Shown one piece after another: positions 47,895 to 56,234 of a DNA stretch of 64,000 bases. The translations under genes were made by a program, and so were the position numbers. This DNA is from Brochothrix thermosphacta DSM 20171 = FSL F6-1036 (GTDB lineage Bacteria > Bacillota > Bacilli > Lactobacillales > Listeriaceae): assembly GCF_036884295.1 (NCBI RefSeq), contig NZ_CP145608.1:992001-1056000 (forward strand), written 5' to 3'. How positions within the stretch are numbered: the first letter of the stretch is position 1; every line of letters starts with the position of its first letter. The notes under the pieces are model-generated. The model searched no databases. It was given only the letters and a program-made list of their open reading frames with translations, and was not told the origin of the DNA.

Positions 47895-48176
47895 ATGAAA
47901 ATTGCAGCGGTATGTGGATCAGGACTAGGGTCAAGTTTTATGGTTGAAATGAACATTAAAACAGTGCTAAAAGAGCTTGGATTAGAAACTGTCGAGGTGA
48001 ATCATTATGATTTGGGGAGTACAACACCCGATTTAGCAGATATCTTTTTTGTAGCGGCAGATTTAGCAGATAGTGCGGGACATCTGGGAAATGTTGTTGT
48101 TTTAAATAGCATTATTGATATGGATGAACTGAAAGAAAAGGTTACAAAAGCATGTCAGAACTTTGGAATTTTATAA
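47895..48176 (+). CDS. PTS EIIB component (UlaB/SgaB-like)
   Basis: This 93-aa protein has the phosphorylated Cys loop AAVCGSGLGSSFM (C8), typical of lactose/ascorbate-type EIIB. It receives phosphate from an EIIA, here probably the EIIA domain of the upstream regulator, and passes it to the sugar bound by the EIIC encoded next. It lies one base after the regulator stop and 18 bases before eiiC. Confidence 0.85.
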   Translation: MKIAAVCGSGLGSSFMVEMNIKTVLKELGLETVEVNHYDLGSTTPDLADIFFVAADLADSAGHLGNVVVLNSIIDMDELKEKVTKACQNFGIL

Positions 48177-48194
48177 AAATGAGGAGGGAATAAC

Positions 48195-49556
48195 ATGAAA
48201 AGTTTTTTGAATGTCTTAATCGATGTCGCAAGTACACCAGCTATTTTAGTAGCATTAATTGCTGTGCTTGGTCTTGTTTTACAAAAAAAATCAACAAGTG
48301 ATATTTTTCGAGGCGGTATTAAAACATTCGTAGGTTTCCTGGTCGTCACCGCTGGAGCAGGTGTTGTACAGGCATCATTAGAGCCATTTGGCGAGATGTT
48401 TAAAGTTGCCTTTAATATGCAAGGAGTTGTGCCAAACAATGAGGCGATTGTAGCGATTGCACTTACCAAATTTGGAACATCAACGGCTCTTATTATGTTA
48501 ATTGGAATGATATTTAATGTCCTCATTGCGCGTTTTACACGCTTTAAATATATTTATTTAACAGGGCATGCCACTCTTTATATGTCATGTATGATTGCGG
48601 TTATTTTATCAGTGACAGGTTTTACAACCGCACCACTGATATTATTAGGCGGTTTAGCACTGGGTATTGTAAATACCTTATCTCCTGCGATCTTACAACC
48701 TTTTATGAAAAAAATCACAGGTAATGACACTGTTGCATTAGGTCATACAGGAGGTGTGGGTTATGCATTAAGCGGCTTAGTTGGTAAATTATTTGGAACT
48801 AAAAGCAAATCAACAGAAGATATTAATTTTCCAAAAGGTCTTGCTTTTTTACGTGATTCTACGGTCAGTATTACAATTACGATGGGAATCATTTATATTA
48901 TTGTGGCGTTATTTACAGGTAGCAGCTACATTACTGAAAACCTTAGTGGAGGAACAAACTACTTGATCTATGCTTTACAGCAAGCTGGTACTTTTGCTGC
49001 AGGTGTATTTGTTATTTTATCTGGAGTACGTTTAATACTTGCTGAAATTGTGCCCGCATTTAAAGGTATTTCCGAGAAACTTGTCCCTAATGCAAAACCG
49101 GCGTTAGACTGTCCGATTATTTTTCCATATGCACCTAATGCAGTTTTAATAGGCTTCTTTTCTAGTTTTGCTGGTGGTATTGTCAGTATGATGATCATGA
49201 TTTTTTCAGGGGGTGTCATTATTATCCCAGGCGTGGTCCCGCATTTCTTCTGTGGTGCAACTGCAGGTGTTTTTGGCAATTCAACAGGTGGTTTAAAAGG
49301 AGCTATATTTGGTTCATTTATTCAAGGAATTCTTATTAGTTTTTTACCTGTATTATTAATGCCTGTTTTAGGGAACCTAGGTTTTGCGGATTCCACATTC
49401 TCAGATGCAGATTATGGCATTGCTGGTATTTTCTTAGGTGGCTTGTCCTCCATTGGAGGGAAAATAGCCGTTATCATTGGTATTATGTTAGTTTTAGCAG
49501 TGATGTTTGTTTTGACATATATGAAAAAAAATAAAAATACAGAAGTAATAAAATAG
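48195..49556 (+). CDS. PTS EIIC component, UlaA/SgaT family
   Basis: This is a 453-aa polytopic transporter of the ascorbate (UlaA) family. Signatures are GVVPNNEAIVAIAL, NVLIARFTRFKYIYLTGHA, PNAKPALDCPIIFPYAPNAVLIGFF (in pieces) and IPGVVPHFFCGATAGVFGN. The substrate need not be ascorbate, as no ulaG/D/E/F genes are present; transketolase genes follow instead. GGAGGG precedes ATG 48195. A paralogue lies at 56235. Confidence 0.85.
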   Translation: MKSFLNVLIDVASTPAILVALIAVLGLVLQKKSTSDIFRGGIKTFVGFLVVTAGAGVVQASLEPFGEMFKVAFNMQGVVPNNEAIVAIALTKFGTSTALIMLIGMIFNVLIARFTRFKYIYLTGHATLYMSCMIAVILSVTGFTTAPLILLGGLALGIVNTLSPAILQPFMKKITGNDTVALGHTGGVGYALSGLVGKLFGTKSKSTEDINFPKGLAFLRDSTVSITITMGIIYIIVALFTGSSYITENLSGGTNYLIYALQQAGTFAAGVFVILSGVRLILAEIVPAFKGISEKLVPNAKPALDCPIIFPYAPNAVLIGFFSSFAGGIVSMMIMIFSGGVIIIPGVVPHFFCGATAGVFGNSTGGLKGAIFGSFIQGILISFLPVLLMPVLGNLGFADSTFSDADYGIAGIFLGGLSSIGGKIAVIIGIMLVLAVMFVLTYMKKNKNTEVIK

Positions 49557-49567
49557 GAGGAATCAAT

Positions 49568-50410
49568 ATGAATTTAGAAGTATTTGCTGATAAAATTCGA
49601 TATTATACTTTACGAGAACTTCATACGTTAGGTTTTGGGCATTACGGTGGCAGTCTTTCAATTGTGGAAACATTAGCCGTTTTATATGGTGAAGAAATGA
49701 ACACATCAGTTGCTCAAAAAGATGATGTTCAACGCGATTATTTTGTGTTATCAAAAGGCCATGCAGGACCATCTTTATATGCAACGCTATTTTTGAAGGG
49801 TTATTTTGATGAACAGACACTGTATAGTTTGAATAAAAATGGTACAAGCTTACCATCGCATCCGGATCGTAATAAAACCCCAGGAATAGACTTAACGACA
49901 GGTTCATTAGGTCAAGGTATATCAGGTGCAACTGGTATCGCTAAAGGACATAAAATTGCAGGACGATCTAATAACACCTATGTTATTGTTGGAGATGGTG
50001 AATTAAATGAAGGGCAATGTTGGGAAGCTTTTCAATTTGCAGCACATCATCAATTAGACAACTTGATTGTTTTTATAGATGATAATAAAAAACAACTAGA
50101 TGGCTTCACCTCTGAAATATGCGAACCGTTTGATTTTGTAGAAAAAATGACAGCTTTTGGTTTTGCAAGCTGGCGAATAGATGGAGGAAGTACTAAAGCA
50201 ATATCTGAAGCTGTGAAAGAAGCAAAAAAAATGATAGGAAAACCAATAGCAATCGTGTTGGATACAGTTAAAGGTCAAGGTGTGCCTTTTTTAGAAAACT
50301 TGAAGGATAATCATCATCTTCGACCAGATGAAAGCATGCAACAACAAATTAATGATGCGATTCAAGAGTTAGGATTAAGACTAGGGAATGAGGTGTCGAA
50401 TCATGTTTAA
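49568..50410 (+). CDS. transketolase, N-terminal subunit
   Basis: This 280-aa protein covers the TPP pyrophosphate-binding half of transketolase. The motif is GDGELNEGQCWEAFQFAAHHQLDN (in pieces: GDGELNEG, AAHHQLDN, FIDDNKKQ), with GHYGGSLSIVE and SKGHAGPSLYATL at the start. It functions only with the separately encoded C-terminal subunit, which overlaps it by eight bases. Location in a PTS operon suggests it processes the imported sugar (phosphate) or a product of it through pentose-phosphate chemistry. Confidence 0.9.
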   Translation: MNLEVFADKIRYYTLRELHTLGFGHYGGSLSIVETLAVLYGEEMNTSVAQKDDVQRDYFVLSKGHAGPSLYATLFLKGYFDEQTLYSLNKNGTSLPSHPDRNKTPGIDLTTGSLGQGISGATGIAKGHKIAGRSNNTYVIVGDGELNEGQCWEAFQFAAHHQLDNLIVFIDDNKKQLDGFTSEICEPFDFVEKMTAFGFASWRIDGGSTKAISEAVKEAKKMIGKPIAIVLDTVKGQGVPFLENLKDNHHLRPDESMQQQINDAIQELGLRLGNEVSNHV

Positions 50411-51329
50411 CCTGGAAATGAGACAAGTTTATTCACAAACATTGCTTGAACTGGCACAAAAAGATGAGCGAGTAGTCTGCTTAGAAGCCGATTTATCAAG
50501 TTCGATTAGCACGAATAAAATAAAAGAAGAGCTAGGAAAAAGATATATAAATGTCGGTATTATGGAAGCAGAGGAAATGGGTGTCGCTGCGGGTTTGTCA
50601 GTAACGGGCTATATCCCTTTCATCCACACATTTGCTCCTTTTGCGACACGACGTGCATTTGATCAGGTGTTTATTTCGTTAGGGTTTGCTCAAAATCATG
50701 CCATTATTGTCGGTAGTGATGCCGGAGTGACTGCAGAGATGAATGGTGGTACACACATGCCATTTGAGGATCTTGCTTTAATGAGAGCCATCCCTAATAT
50801 TTCTGTTTATGAAGTATCAGATCCACATCAATTCAAATATATTTTAGAGCATTGTTATAAAACGAAAGGTTTGCATTATATTCGTACTGTTCGTAAAGTG
50901 ACACCACCTATTTACGAAGGAAATGAAGCTTTTGGAGAGGGATTGTTAACGGTAGTAGAAGGAACCGATGTTACAATAGCAGCGTCGGGTATCATGGTGA
51001 GTGAAGCAAGGTGTGCGGCTGAAACCCTACTGAAAAAAGGTATTTCTGCAAAAGTAGTAGATGTGTTTCGTATTAAACCGATAAATCAATCGAAAATCGT
51101 TGAAATTGCCCAGATGGGACCCATAGTAACCGCAGAAAATCATAATGTTATTGGTGGTTTAGGTAGTGCAGTTGCAGAAGTTGTTGTCGAACAGCATCCT
51201 GTAAAAATGAGTCGTATTGGTGTAAAAGAACAATTTGGTCAAGTCGGAACAATGGCTTATTTGATGGAAGAATATGAGCTGACAAAAGAAGCTATTGTAG
51301 CGGCTGTTGAACAAGTTTTGAATAAATAA
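50403..51329 (+). CDS. transketolase, C-terminal subunit
   Basis: This 308-aa protein has the pyrimidine-binding domain and C-terminal domain of transketolase (CLEADLSSSIST, NVGIMEAEEMGVAAGLSVTG, GGTHMPFEDLALMRAIP, AENHNVIGGLGSAVAE). ATG 50403 lies inside the end of the N-terminal subunit gene, indicating translational coupling. It is separate from the housekeeping one-chain transketolase expected elsewhere. It is the last gene of the first PTS locus. Confidence 0.9.
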   Translation: MFNLEMRQVYSQTLLELAQKDERVVCLEADLSSSISTNKIKEELGKRYINVGIMEAEEMGVAAGLSVTGYIPFIHTFAPFATRRAFDQVFISLGFAQNHAIIVGSDAGVTAEMNGGTHMPFEDLALMRAIPNISVYEVSDPHQFKYILEHCYKTKGLHYIRTVRKVTPPIYEGNEAFGEGLLTVVEGTDVTIAASGIMVSEARCAAETLLKKGISAKVVDVFRIKPINQSKIVEIAQMGPIVTAENHNVIGGLGSAVAEVVVEQHPVKMSRIGVKEQFGQVGTMAYLMEEYELTKEAIVAAVEQVLNK

Positions 51330-51351
51330 AACATAATATAAAAAACAGCAC

Positions 51352-51500
51352 ATGACTGAAGCGACCCCCAAAAGCTAGACTTAAAATCTAACTTCTGGAG
51401 GTCGCTATTTTTATGGGGAAATATAGTTTTGAATTTAATTTGAAAATTGTTAATGACATTTCAAACGGATAAGGAGGTTATAAAATGTTTTTTTAAAAGA
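51352..51500 (+). mobile_element. IS3-family (IS150-like) left-end remnant
   Basis: An imperfect inverted repeat (GCGACCCCCAAAAGCTAGAC at 51361 against the complement of CTAACTTCTGGAGGTCGC to 51405) is followed by ATG 51413. It encodes GKYSFEFNLKIVNDISNG, the start of an IS3-type OrfA (family pattern KYSFEFKLxVVxDYLNGEGGY), with a stop after 19 codons. Only about 150 bases remain and no other transposase sequence is nearby. Confidence 0.6.
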
Positions 51501-51506
51501 TGGCGG

Positions 51507-52616
51507 CTATTTTTTAACCTTAAAGTTAGAGAGGTACATACCGGAGATCGTTAACGGAAACATAACGTTAGTCGTGCTTTTCAAATGCAATGTTCCATCA
51601 GATTTTAATGTGTATTCTTTCAGCAAATTATTTGTATCATTTTCCTCAAAGAGATACAGCGAATCTTTCTTAATATCAATATATCTATTTGTCGTATCGT
51701 TTGCTAATGTTTGTTTGGTTAATGTGAGCGTTTTTAAATCTACTTGGTGTAAAATACCTGTGGCATCTAAAAAATAGCAATTTTCTTTAAATAGAAAGAC
51801 AGAATTAGTATTACTATAAGGTGTTAATTCAGATATTTCATCGCTTGTTTTATAGCTTAAAAGCTTTTTCTTAGTTATTTTATTATCAGGAAGATTAATC
51901 ATCACGAAGTTCACTTTGCCAATACCATCATCTTCGACAAATAAGAGTGACTCATTATAATAAATTAAATCGCCAATGATATGAGACTCACCATTGTTAG
52001 TTCCTTGAAAATAAAGTTTTTTAGCAGGGGTGAGTTGGTCATTTTTTGATGTAACAGTGTAAATAGTCATCCGATTGTTTTCATCCCGATCAGACATTAA
52101 AAATAGTGTATTATTTGAATGACCGACATTCGAGATTATATCTTTAATTATAAGCTGATTATTTTTTGTAGCGTTATATAACGTTGTATTGTAGGAGTTG
52201 TCATCGCCATAACCACTATTATTTATATGAACTATATCACTTCCAAATTTAAATGAACTGATACTCATGCTTTCAAACTTACGCTTCTTTTTATACGTTT
52301 GAAGATTATTTTCATCATAGGCAAACATTGTTTCTGTATCTGATGAGTGTAGTGTGTTTTCATCGTAAAAAATAATGCCATTATCAATCCCTGTAGTAGA
52401 AATTTTATTTTTTATTGTGGAGTCTTGATATGAAATTATTTTACCTTTGTTGATGCCAGAAGTCATATCTTTCGTGAAATATAAGGAGAATGCTATTTTG
52501 TTATTATCAGTTGTTGAGGTATCTGTAGTGTTCGTTATTATGTGATATAAAACCACAGTCAAAATAATGATGAGCGTACTGCTTATTAGTGTGACCTTTA
52601 TTTTTCTATTCATCAT
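51507..52616 (-). CDS. membrane-anchored extracellular protein, possible beta-propeller
   Basis: This 369-aa protein has one N-terminal membrane helix (VTLISSTLIIILTVVLYHII) and a long beta-rich external part with repeated short blocks of the type YxDxNxLxxY. That would suit a propeller, but no family is identified. Its start overlaps the stop of the upstream papain-like gene (ATGA), so the two are coupled and probably work together. Codon use is AT-rich with many Asn, Asp, Thr and Lys. The name is structural only. Confidence 0.6.
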   Translation of the reverse strand: MMNRKIKVTLISSTLIIILTVVLYHIITNTTDTSTTDNNKIAFSLYFTKDMTSGINKGKIISYQDSTIKNKISTTGIDNGIIFYDENTLHSSDTETMFAYDENNLQTYKKKRKFESMSISSFKFGSDIVHINNSGYGDDNSYNTTLYNATKNNQLIIKDIISNVGHSNNTLFLMSDRDENNRMTIYTVTSKNDQLTPAKKLYFQGTNNGESHIIGDLIYYNESLLFVEDDGIGKVNFVMINLPDNKITKKKLLSYKTSDEISELTPYSNTNSVFLFKENCYFLDATGILHQVDLKTLTLTKQTLANDTTNRYIDIKKDSLYLFEENDTNNLLKEYTLKSDGTLHLKSTTNVMFPLTISGMYLSNFKVKK

Positions 52617-53340
52617 TTAATCGTTTTATAGGTGTGCGTATAGTTCGAATCACGAATATCTTTTGGATAAACACCAGCACCCTTATCTTTATCAATATCG
52701 ATATCAGCTTTTAAGATGTAAGCACTCCAAACAAGTTTAGAACAATTTTTTGCACCATATTTGCCTGTTTTTCTATTTGTAGCAAAGTTTTTAGAGTATT
52801 TTTCACCTACTTGTGAGTTTGCCCAATTAGCGGCGGCAGTGCATTTTTTTTGAGATACTTTGACATCTTGCATGACTGTGTTTTTTCAACATTACGCCCG
52901 TTGTAGGCAATATTGCGTACACCAGTTTTAGGAATACTTTCAACTATACGATCCTTTTTGACATAGATACCGTTGTGTCCATGAGGGATCCCTAAAGTAG
53001 AAGAGGGTGTATAAAAGACATCACCAACATATTTGGACTTAGAAAGCTTATACTTGCCAGAGCTAGCTCCTCTAGTTGTGTGAGTTTGGTTCATTTGTTC
53101 GGAACGATCCTCTTTAATTTTAGACTCAAGCTCAGCTGTTAATTGTTTTTCTGCTTCATCAACGCTTAACGACGTATTTGTTGCATAGTTAGCAACGATT
53201 ATTTTTGCTTCGTCCAATGTTAAAGTGGTTTCTAATGCTTTTAAATTAGCTCCAGTAGTGTTGGCGTTTGTTTCTTGTATCGGTAAACATACTGTGAAAA
53301 TAGTTGCTAAAACAACGAGTGATATAACTTTTTTAATCAT
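52613..53340 (-). pseudogene. secreted permuted papain-like (NlpC/P60 or YiiX type) protein, frameshifted
   Basis: The first frame (53340 down to 52807) has a signal peptide (VISLVVLATIFTVCLPIQ, cleaved near ETNA), an acidic helical region, and GDVFYTPSSTLGIPHGHNGIYV, in which the His is a likely catalytic residue. The second frame (to 52613) has the Cys motif KNCSKLVWSAYI. The two join naturally if the T run 52881-52886 had one more base (giving NVEKNTVMQDVKVSQ). A Cys/His pair in His-first order is typical of permuted papain-fold amidases acting on peptidoglycan or lipids. AGGAGGG precedes the start. As read, the enzyme lacks its Cys domain. Confidence 0.65.
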
Positions 53341-53893
53341 CTAATCCCTCCTATTTTTAATGTCTATTAAACATATTGCTAATTATAGCTTAATAGTGTG
53401 AATAGTTTTGGTTATTTTTTGACACGCTTTAAGTTCTAATATAGCAACTTAGAGATACTGAACACTTTTTTTAAAAAAGTATTTACATAAAGCCCATTTT
53501 ACAATAATAATGTCCTGTTTTTTCTTATAACAAGAACGTTTTTAACTGTAAAAAAATGACAAACGCAAGCTATTAAATAGAGTCAAACTGTTAAAAGGCG
53601 GATAAAGCCACTTTTTAAGTCAAACGCTTATAAAATATCGTTTAGATATAGAACGAAAGAAGAAGGTTAACGACTATTCAAAGGGTCTTATCGTTCTCAA
53701 AAACGCATCAATCAATTGTAATTGGTTTGGTATACTAGAAAATAAGCACAGCATCTAAAGTCATGTGGGATAAGGTCTTATAAACCATCCGCCCAATAAA
53801 AAGGAAATTGGCTCTAATATTTAGTGCTTAAAATAGATTGAATAAAGAAAGCGGTTACAATAGACTGAAAGTAGAGATAGGAGAGGCATACAC
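53341..53893. other. 550-base intergenic region upstream of second PTS locus
   Basis: AT-rich, with no credible gene. It carries the cre/-10 block (53846-53861) near its right end. A TATACT at about 53732 could be another -10 without a good -35. Confidence 0.5.
53846..53861 (+). promoter_or_regulatory. cre site overlapping a -10 element (second PTS locus)
   Basis: AGAAAGCGGTTACA (53846-53859) matches TGNAANCGNTNNCA except for the first base, and overlaps TACAAT (53856-53861). CcpA binding here would block transcription, the usual effect for a PTS operon. Confidence 0.55.
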
Positions 53894-55939
53894 ATGTTAG
53901 ATTCTAAATTTGTTACGACAGTGACATTATTGTTGACGCACTCAACTTTGTCGATTGCAGAGTTTGCAATTGAGCAGCAAGTAACGAAAAAACAAGCGTG
54001 GTATGAAATAGAGCAGTTAAATAAGCGACTTGCTGCGTTATCACTCCCACGGGTTACGATTAAAGAGGGACATATTAGTGTACCAGCCACATTAAAAACT
54101 GACTGGACGACAATACAAGCACAAGAACTTTTGCTAGACGGCGAAGAGCGTATACATATGGTGATCTTATATACGTATTTGAGGCAAGAGTGGGTGTCTA
54201 ACGCACATTATCAACAGTTATTGAATATGAGTAAGAACTCAGTCGTGCTCGCCTTAAAAAGAGTGAAGTCCTCTTTATCAGTATTTGATTTAACGCTAAA
54301 ATACTCACGTAAAGAAGGGTATGTTATTTCAGGTCCTGAACACGATATTCGTCGATGTATTGATGCCAGTTTAAACAGCTTACGAAAATCACCGCACGCG
54401 GGTCAATTACTCGATTTAATTTTTGCGAGATGGCAGCTACCAGATGATAAACAGGCATTAAGAGAATTTGTGATGTCACTTGCTGCAAAATATGATGTGC
54501 GTTTCGTTAATGAACGGTTTGAACATGTGATTCAGCTCCTACTTTTTATCAAACATGGTGAACAGCAACATGAATTAGTTTATTCGCCACAACAATTGCA
54601 ATACATTCAAAGCGTAACCATGCAACAAATGGCTGAAGAGGTGGCGACGTATCTAGGCTTAACTAACGATAGGTCTGGTAACGTGATTTTCGTCACCGCT
54701 CAGTTATTATCAAGTTTGCAAGGTAAGCAAGGATTGGTGCAAGAAAAAGCGTTTTTAGTATTAACAGAGGCTATCATAAATGAGGTGCAACGCTACACGT
54801 TAAACAGTTTTGAAGCATCACAAACATTAATTGATAGTTTATATGAGCATTTAGTCCCTTGCTATTTTCGTCTATTATTTGGAACACCGCTTCATAACCC
54901 TTATGTTAAAACGATACAAGACGAGTACACGGATTTATATGAACTTGTAAAAAAGGGATTGCGACCTTTAGAGGAAGCGGTCAAACAACCGTTAACCGCT
55001 GATGAAATTGCTTACTTTACCATTCATTTTGGTGGACAGTTACAATTGCCGACTGAAACTAAAAGTATCCGCGCATTGGCAGTATGCCCTAACGGTGTCA
55101 GTTCTTCTTTGATCATGGTATACCAACTGCGTTTGTTATTCCCAAATATTACGTTTCAACCCGTACACAGCGTATCAGAAGTAGCAGATTTAGCAGCGGG
55201 TACATTTGATTTAATTTTCTCGACTGTTCATTTTGTTACAACACAACCCTTATACGTTATTAAACCGATATTGAACCCTGTTGAAAAAGAGATGTTAAAA
55301 AAACAATTACGTCATGATTTTAATTGGCAACCTGCACAAGCAGCTGTCAATGTCAGTGATGTCATGTCAGTTGTACAGCGTTATGCTTCAGTGAAAGATG
55401 AACAGGCGCTCTTTAAGGCACTATCTGACTTGATGAATTTAAAAAGACAAGATCAAGGAGGGATTAACTTGCATGAATTAGTAACCACAGACTTTATTCA
55501 ACAAACCGAGCAGCAACTCACATGGCAAGAAGCAATCAAACAAGCAGCACAGCCATTATTAGTGAATGATTATATTAGTGACGGTTATATTGAAGCGATG
55601 ATAACAATGGTGGAAGATGTTGGACCTTACATCGTGATTGCACCACATGTTGCCATTCCGCATGCTCGACCAGAAAGTGGCAGTAAGAAATTAGGGATGA
55701 GTCTTTTACAATTAAAACACCCCGTCGATTTTGATTTACGACATGACGGTGATGATGATTATCAGGTGCAATTGGTGTTCGTATTGAGTGCAGTAGACAG
55801 TGAAAGTCATTTAACGGCTTTGAAGCAATTATCCAATATCCTCGAAGATGAAGAAACGATTGCCGAACTGGTAGTCGCTCCAACAATTGAAGCAATTTAT
55901 AGCATTATTAAAACAAAAGGGAGTGTTGACAATGATTAA
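53894..55939 (+). CDS. PRD-containing PTS transcriptional regulator with EIIB-like and EIIA domains
   Basis: This 681-aa regulator contains an N-terminal helix-turn-helix part (about 1-100), PRD1 and PRD2 (about 170-390, ending DEIAYFTIHFGGQL), an EIIB-like domain (AVCPNGVSSSLIMVYQL) and an EIIA domain with HVAIPHARPESG. PTS components phosphorylate these domains, so activity responds to sugar supply and to HPr. It is the intact counterpart of the stop-interrupted gene at 45836. It precedes its eiiB and eiiC genes and overlaps eiiB by eight bases. GGAGAGG precedes the start. Confidence 0.88.
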   Translation: MLDSKFVTTVTLLLTHSTLSIAEFAIEQQVTKKQAWYEIEQLNKRLAALSLPRVTIKEGHISVPATLKTDWTTIQAQELLLDGEERIHMVILYTYLRQEWVSNAHYQQLLNMSKNSVVLALKRVKSSLSVFDLTLKYSRKEGYVISGPEHDIRRCIDASLNSLRKSPHAGQLLDLIFARWQLPDDKQALREFVMSLAAKYDVRFVNERFEHVIQLLLFIKHGEQQHELVYSPQQLQYIQSVTMQQMAEEVATYLGLTNDRSGNVIFVTAQLLSSLQGKQGLVQEKAFLVLTEAIINEVQRYTLNSFEASQTLIDSLYEHLVPCYFRLLFGTPLHNPYVKTIQDEYTDLYELVKKGLRPLEEAVKQPLTADEIAYFTIHFGGQLQLPTETKSIRALAVCPNGVSSSLIMVYQLRLLFPNITFQPVHSVSEVADLAAGTFDLIFSTVHFVTTQPLYVIKPILNPVEKEMLKKQLRHDFNWQPAQAAVNVSDVMSVVQRYASVKDEQALFKALSDLMNLKRQDQGGINLHELVTTDFIQQTEQQLTWQEAIKQAAQPLLVNDYISDGYIEAMITMVEDVGPYIVIAPHVAIPHARPESGSKKLGMSLLQLKHPVDFDLRHDGDDDYQVQLVFVLSAVDSESHLTALKQLSNILEDEETIAELVVAPTIEAIYSIIKTKGSVDND

Positions 55940-56213
55940 AGTTGTAACAGTATGTGGGAATGGAATTGGTAGCAGTTTAATGTTGAAATTAAAAATTGAA
56001 GAATTAGCGAAGGAAAATGGCATTGAAATTGATGCGGAATCTATTGATTCTAATGCAGCGGTAGGCAAAGATGCTGATTTATTTGTGACAGTGAAAGAAT
56101 TTGCTGATATTTTTAAAGCGGATCAAAAAGTTGTTTTTACACGCAGCTACATGAACCGCAAAAAAATTAAAGAAGATGTGTTACCAACACTATTGGAAAT
56201 GGCTCAAAAATAA
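55932..56213 (+). CDS. PTS EIIB component (UlaB/SgaB-like)
   Basis: This is a 93-aa protein starting at ATG 55932 inside the regulator's 3' end, after GGGAG. The phospho-Cys loop is VTVCGNGIGSSLML (C8). It works with the EIIC encoded next, and the EIIA domain of the regulator is the likely phosphate donor since no free EIIA gene is present. Confidence 0.87.
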   Translation: MIKVVTVCGNGIGSSLMLKLKIEELAKENGIEIDAESIDSNAAVGKDADLFVTVKEFADIFKADQKVVFTRSYMNRKKIKEDVLPTLLEMAQK

Positions 56214-56234
56214 ACGTACAGAGGAGGAACTAAA

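Noticed and set aside
55575-55895. 106-codon minus-strand frame in the regulator gene
   Set aside because: Shadow of the EIIA domain, which is clearly coding on the plus strand.
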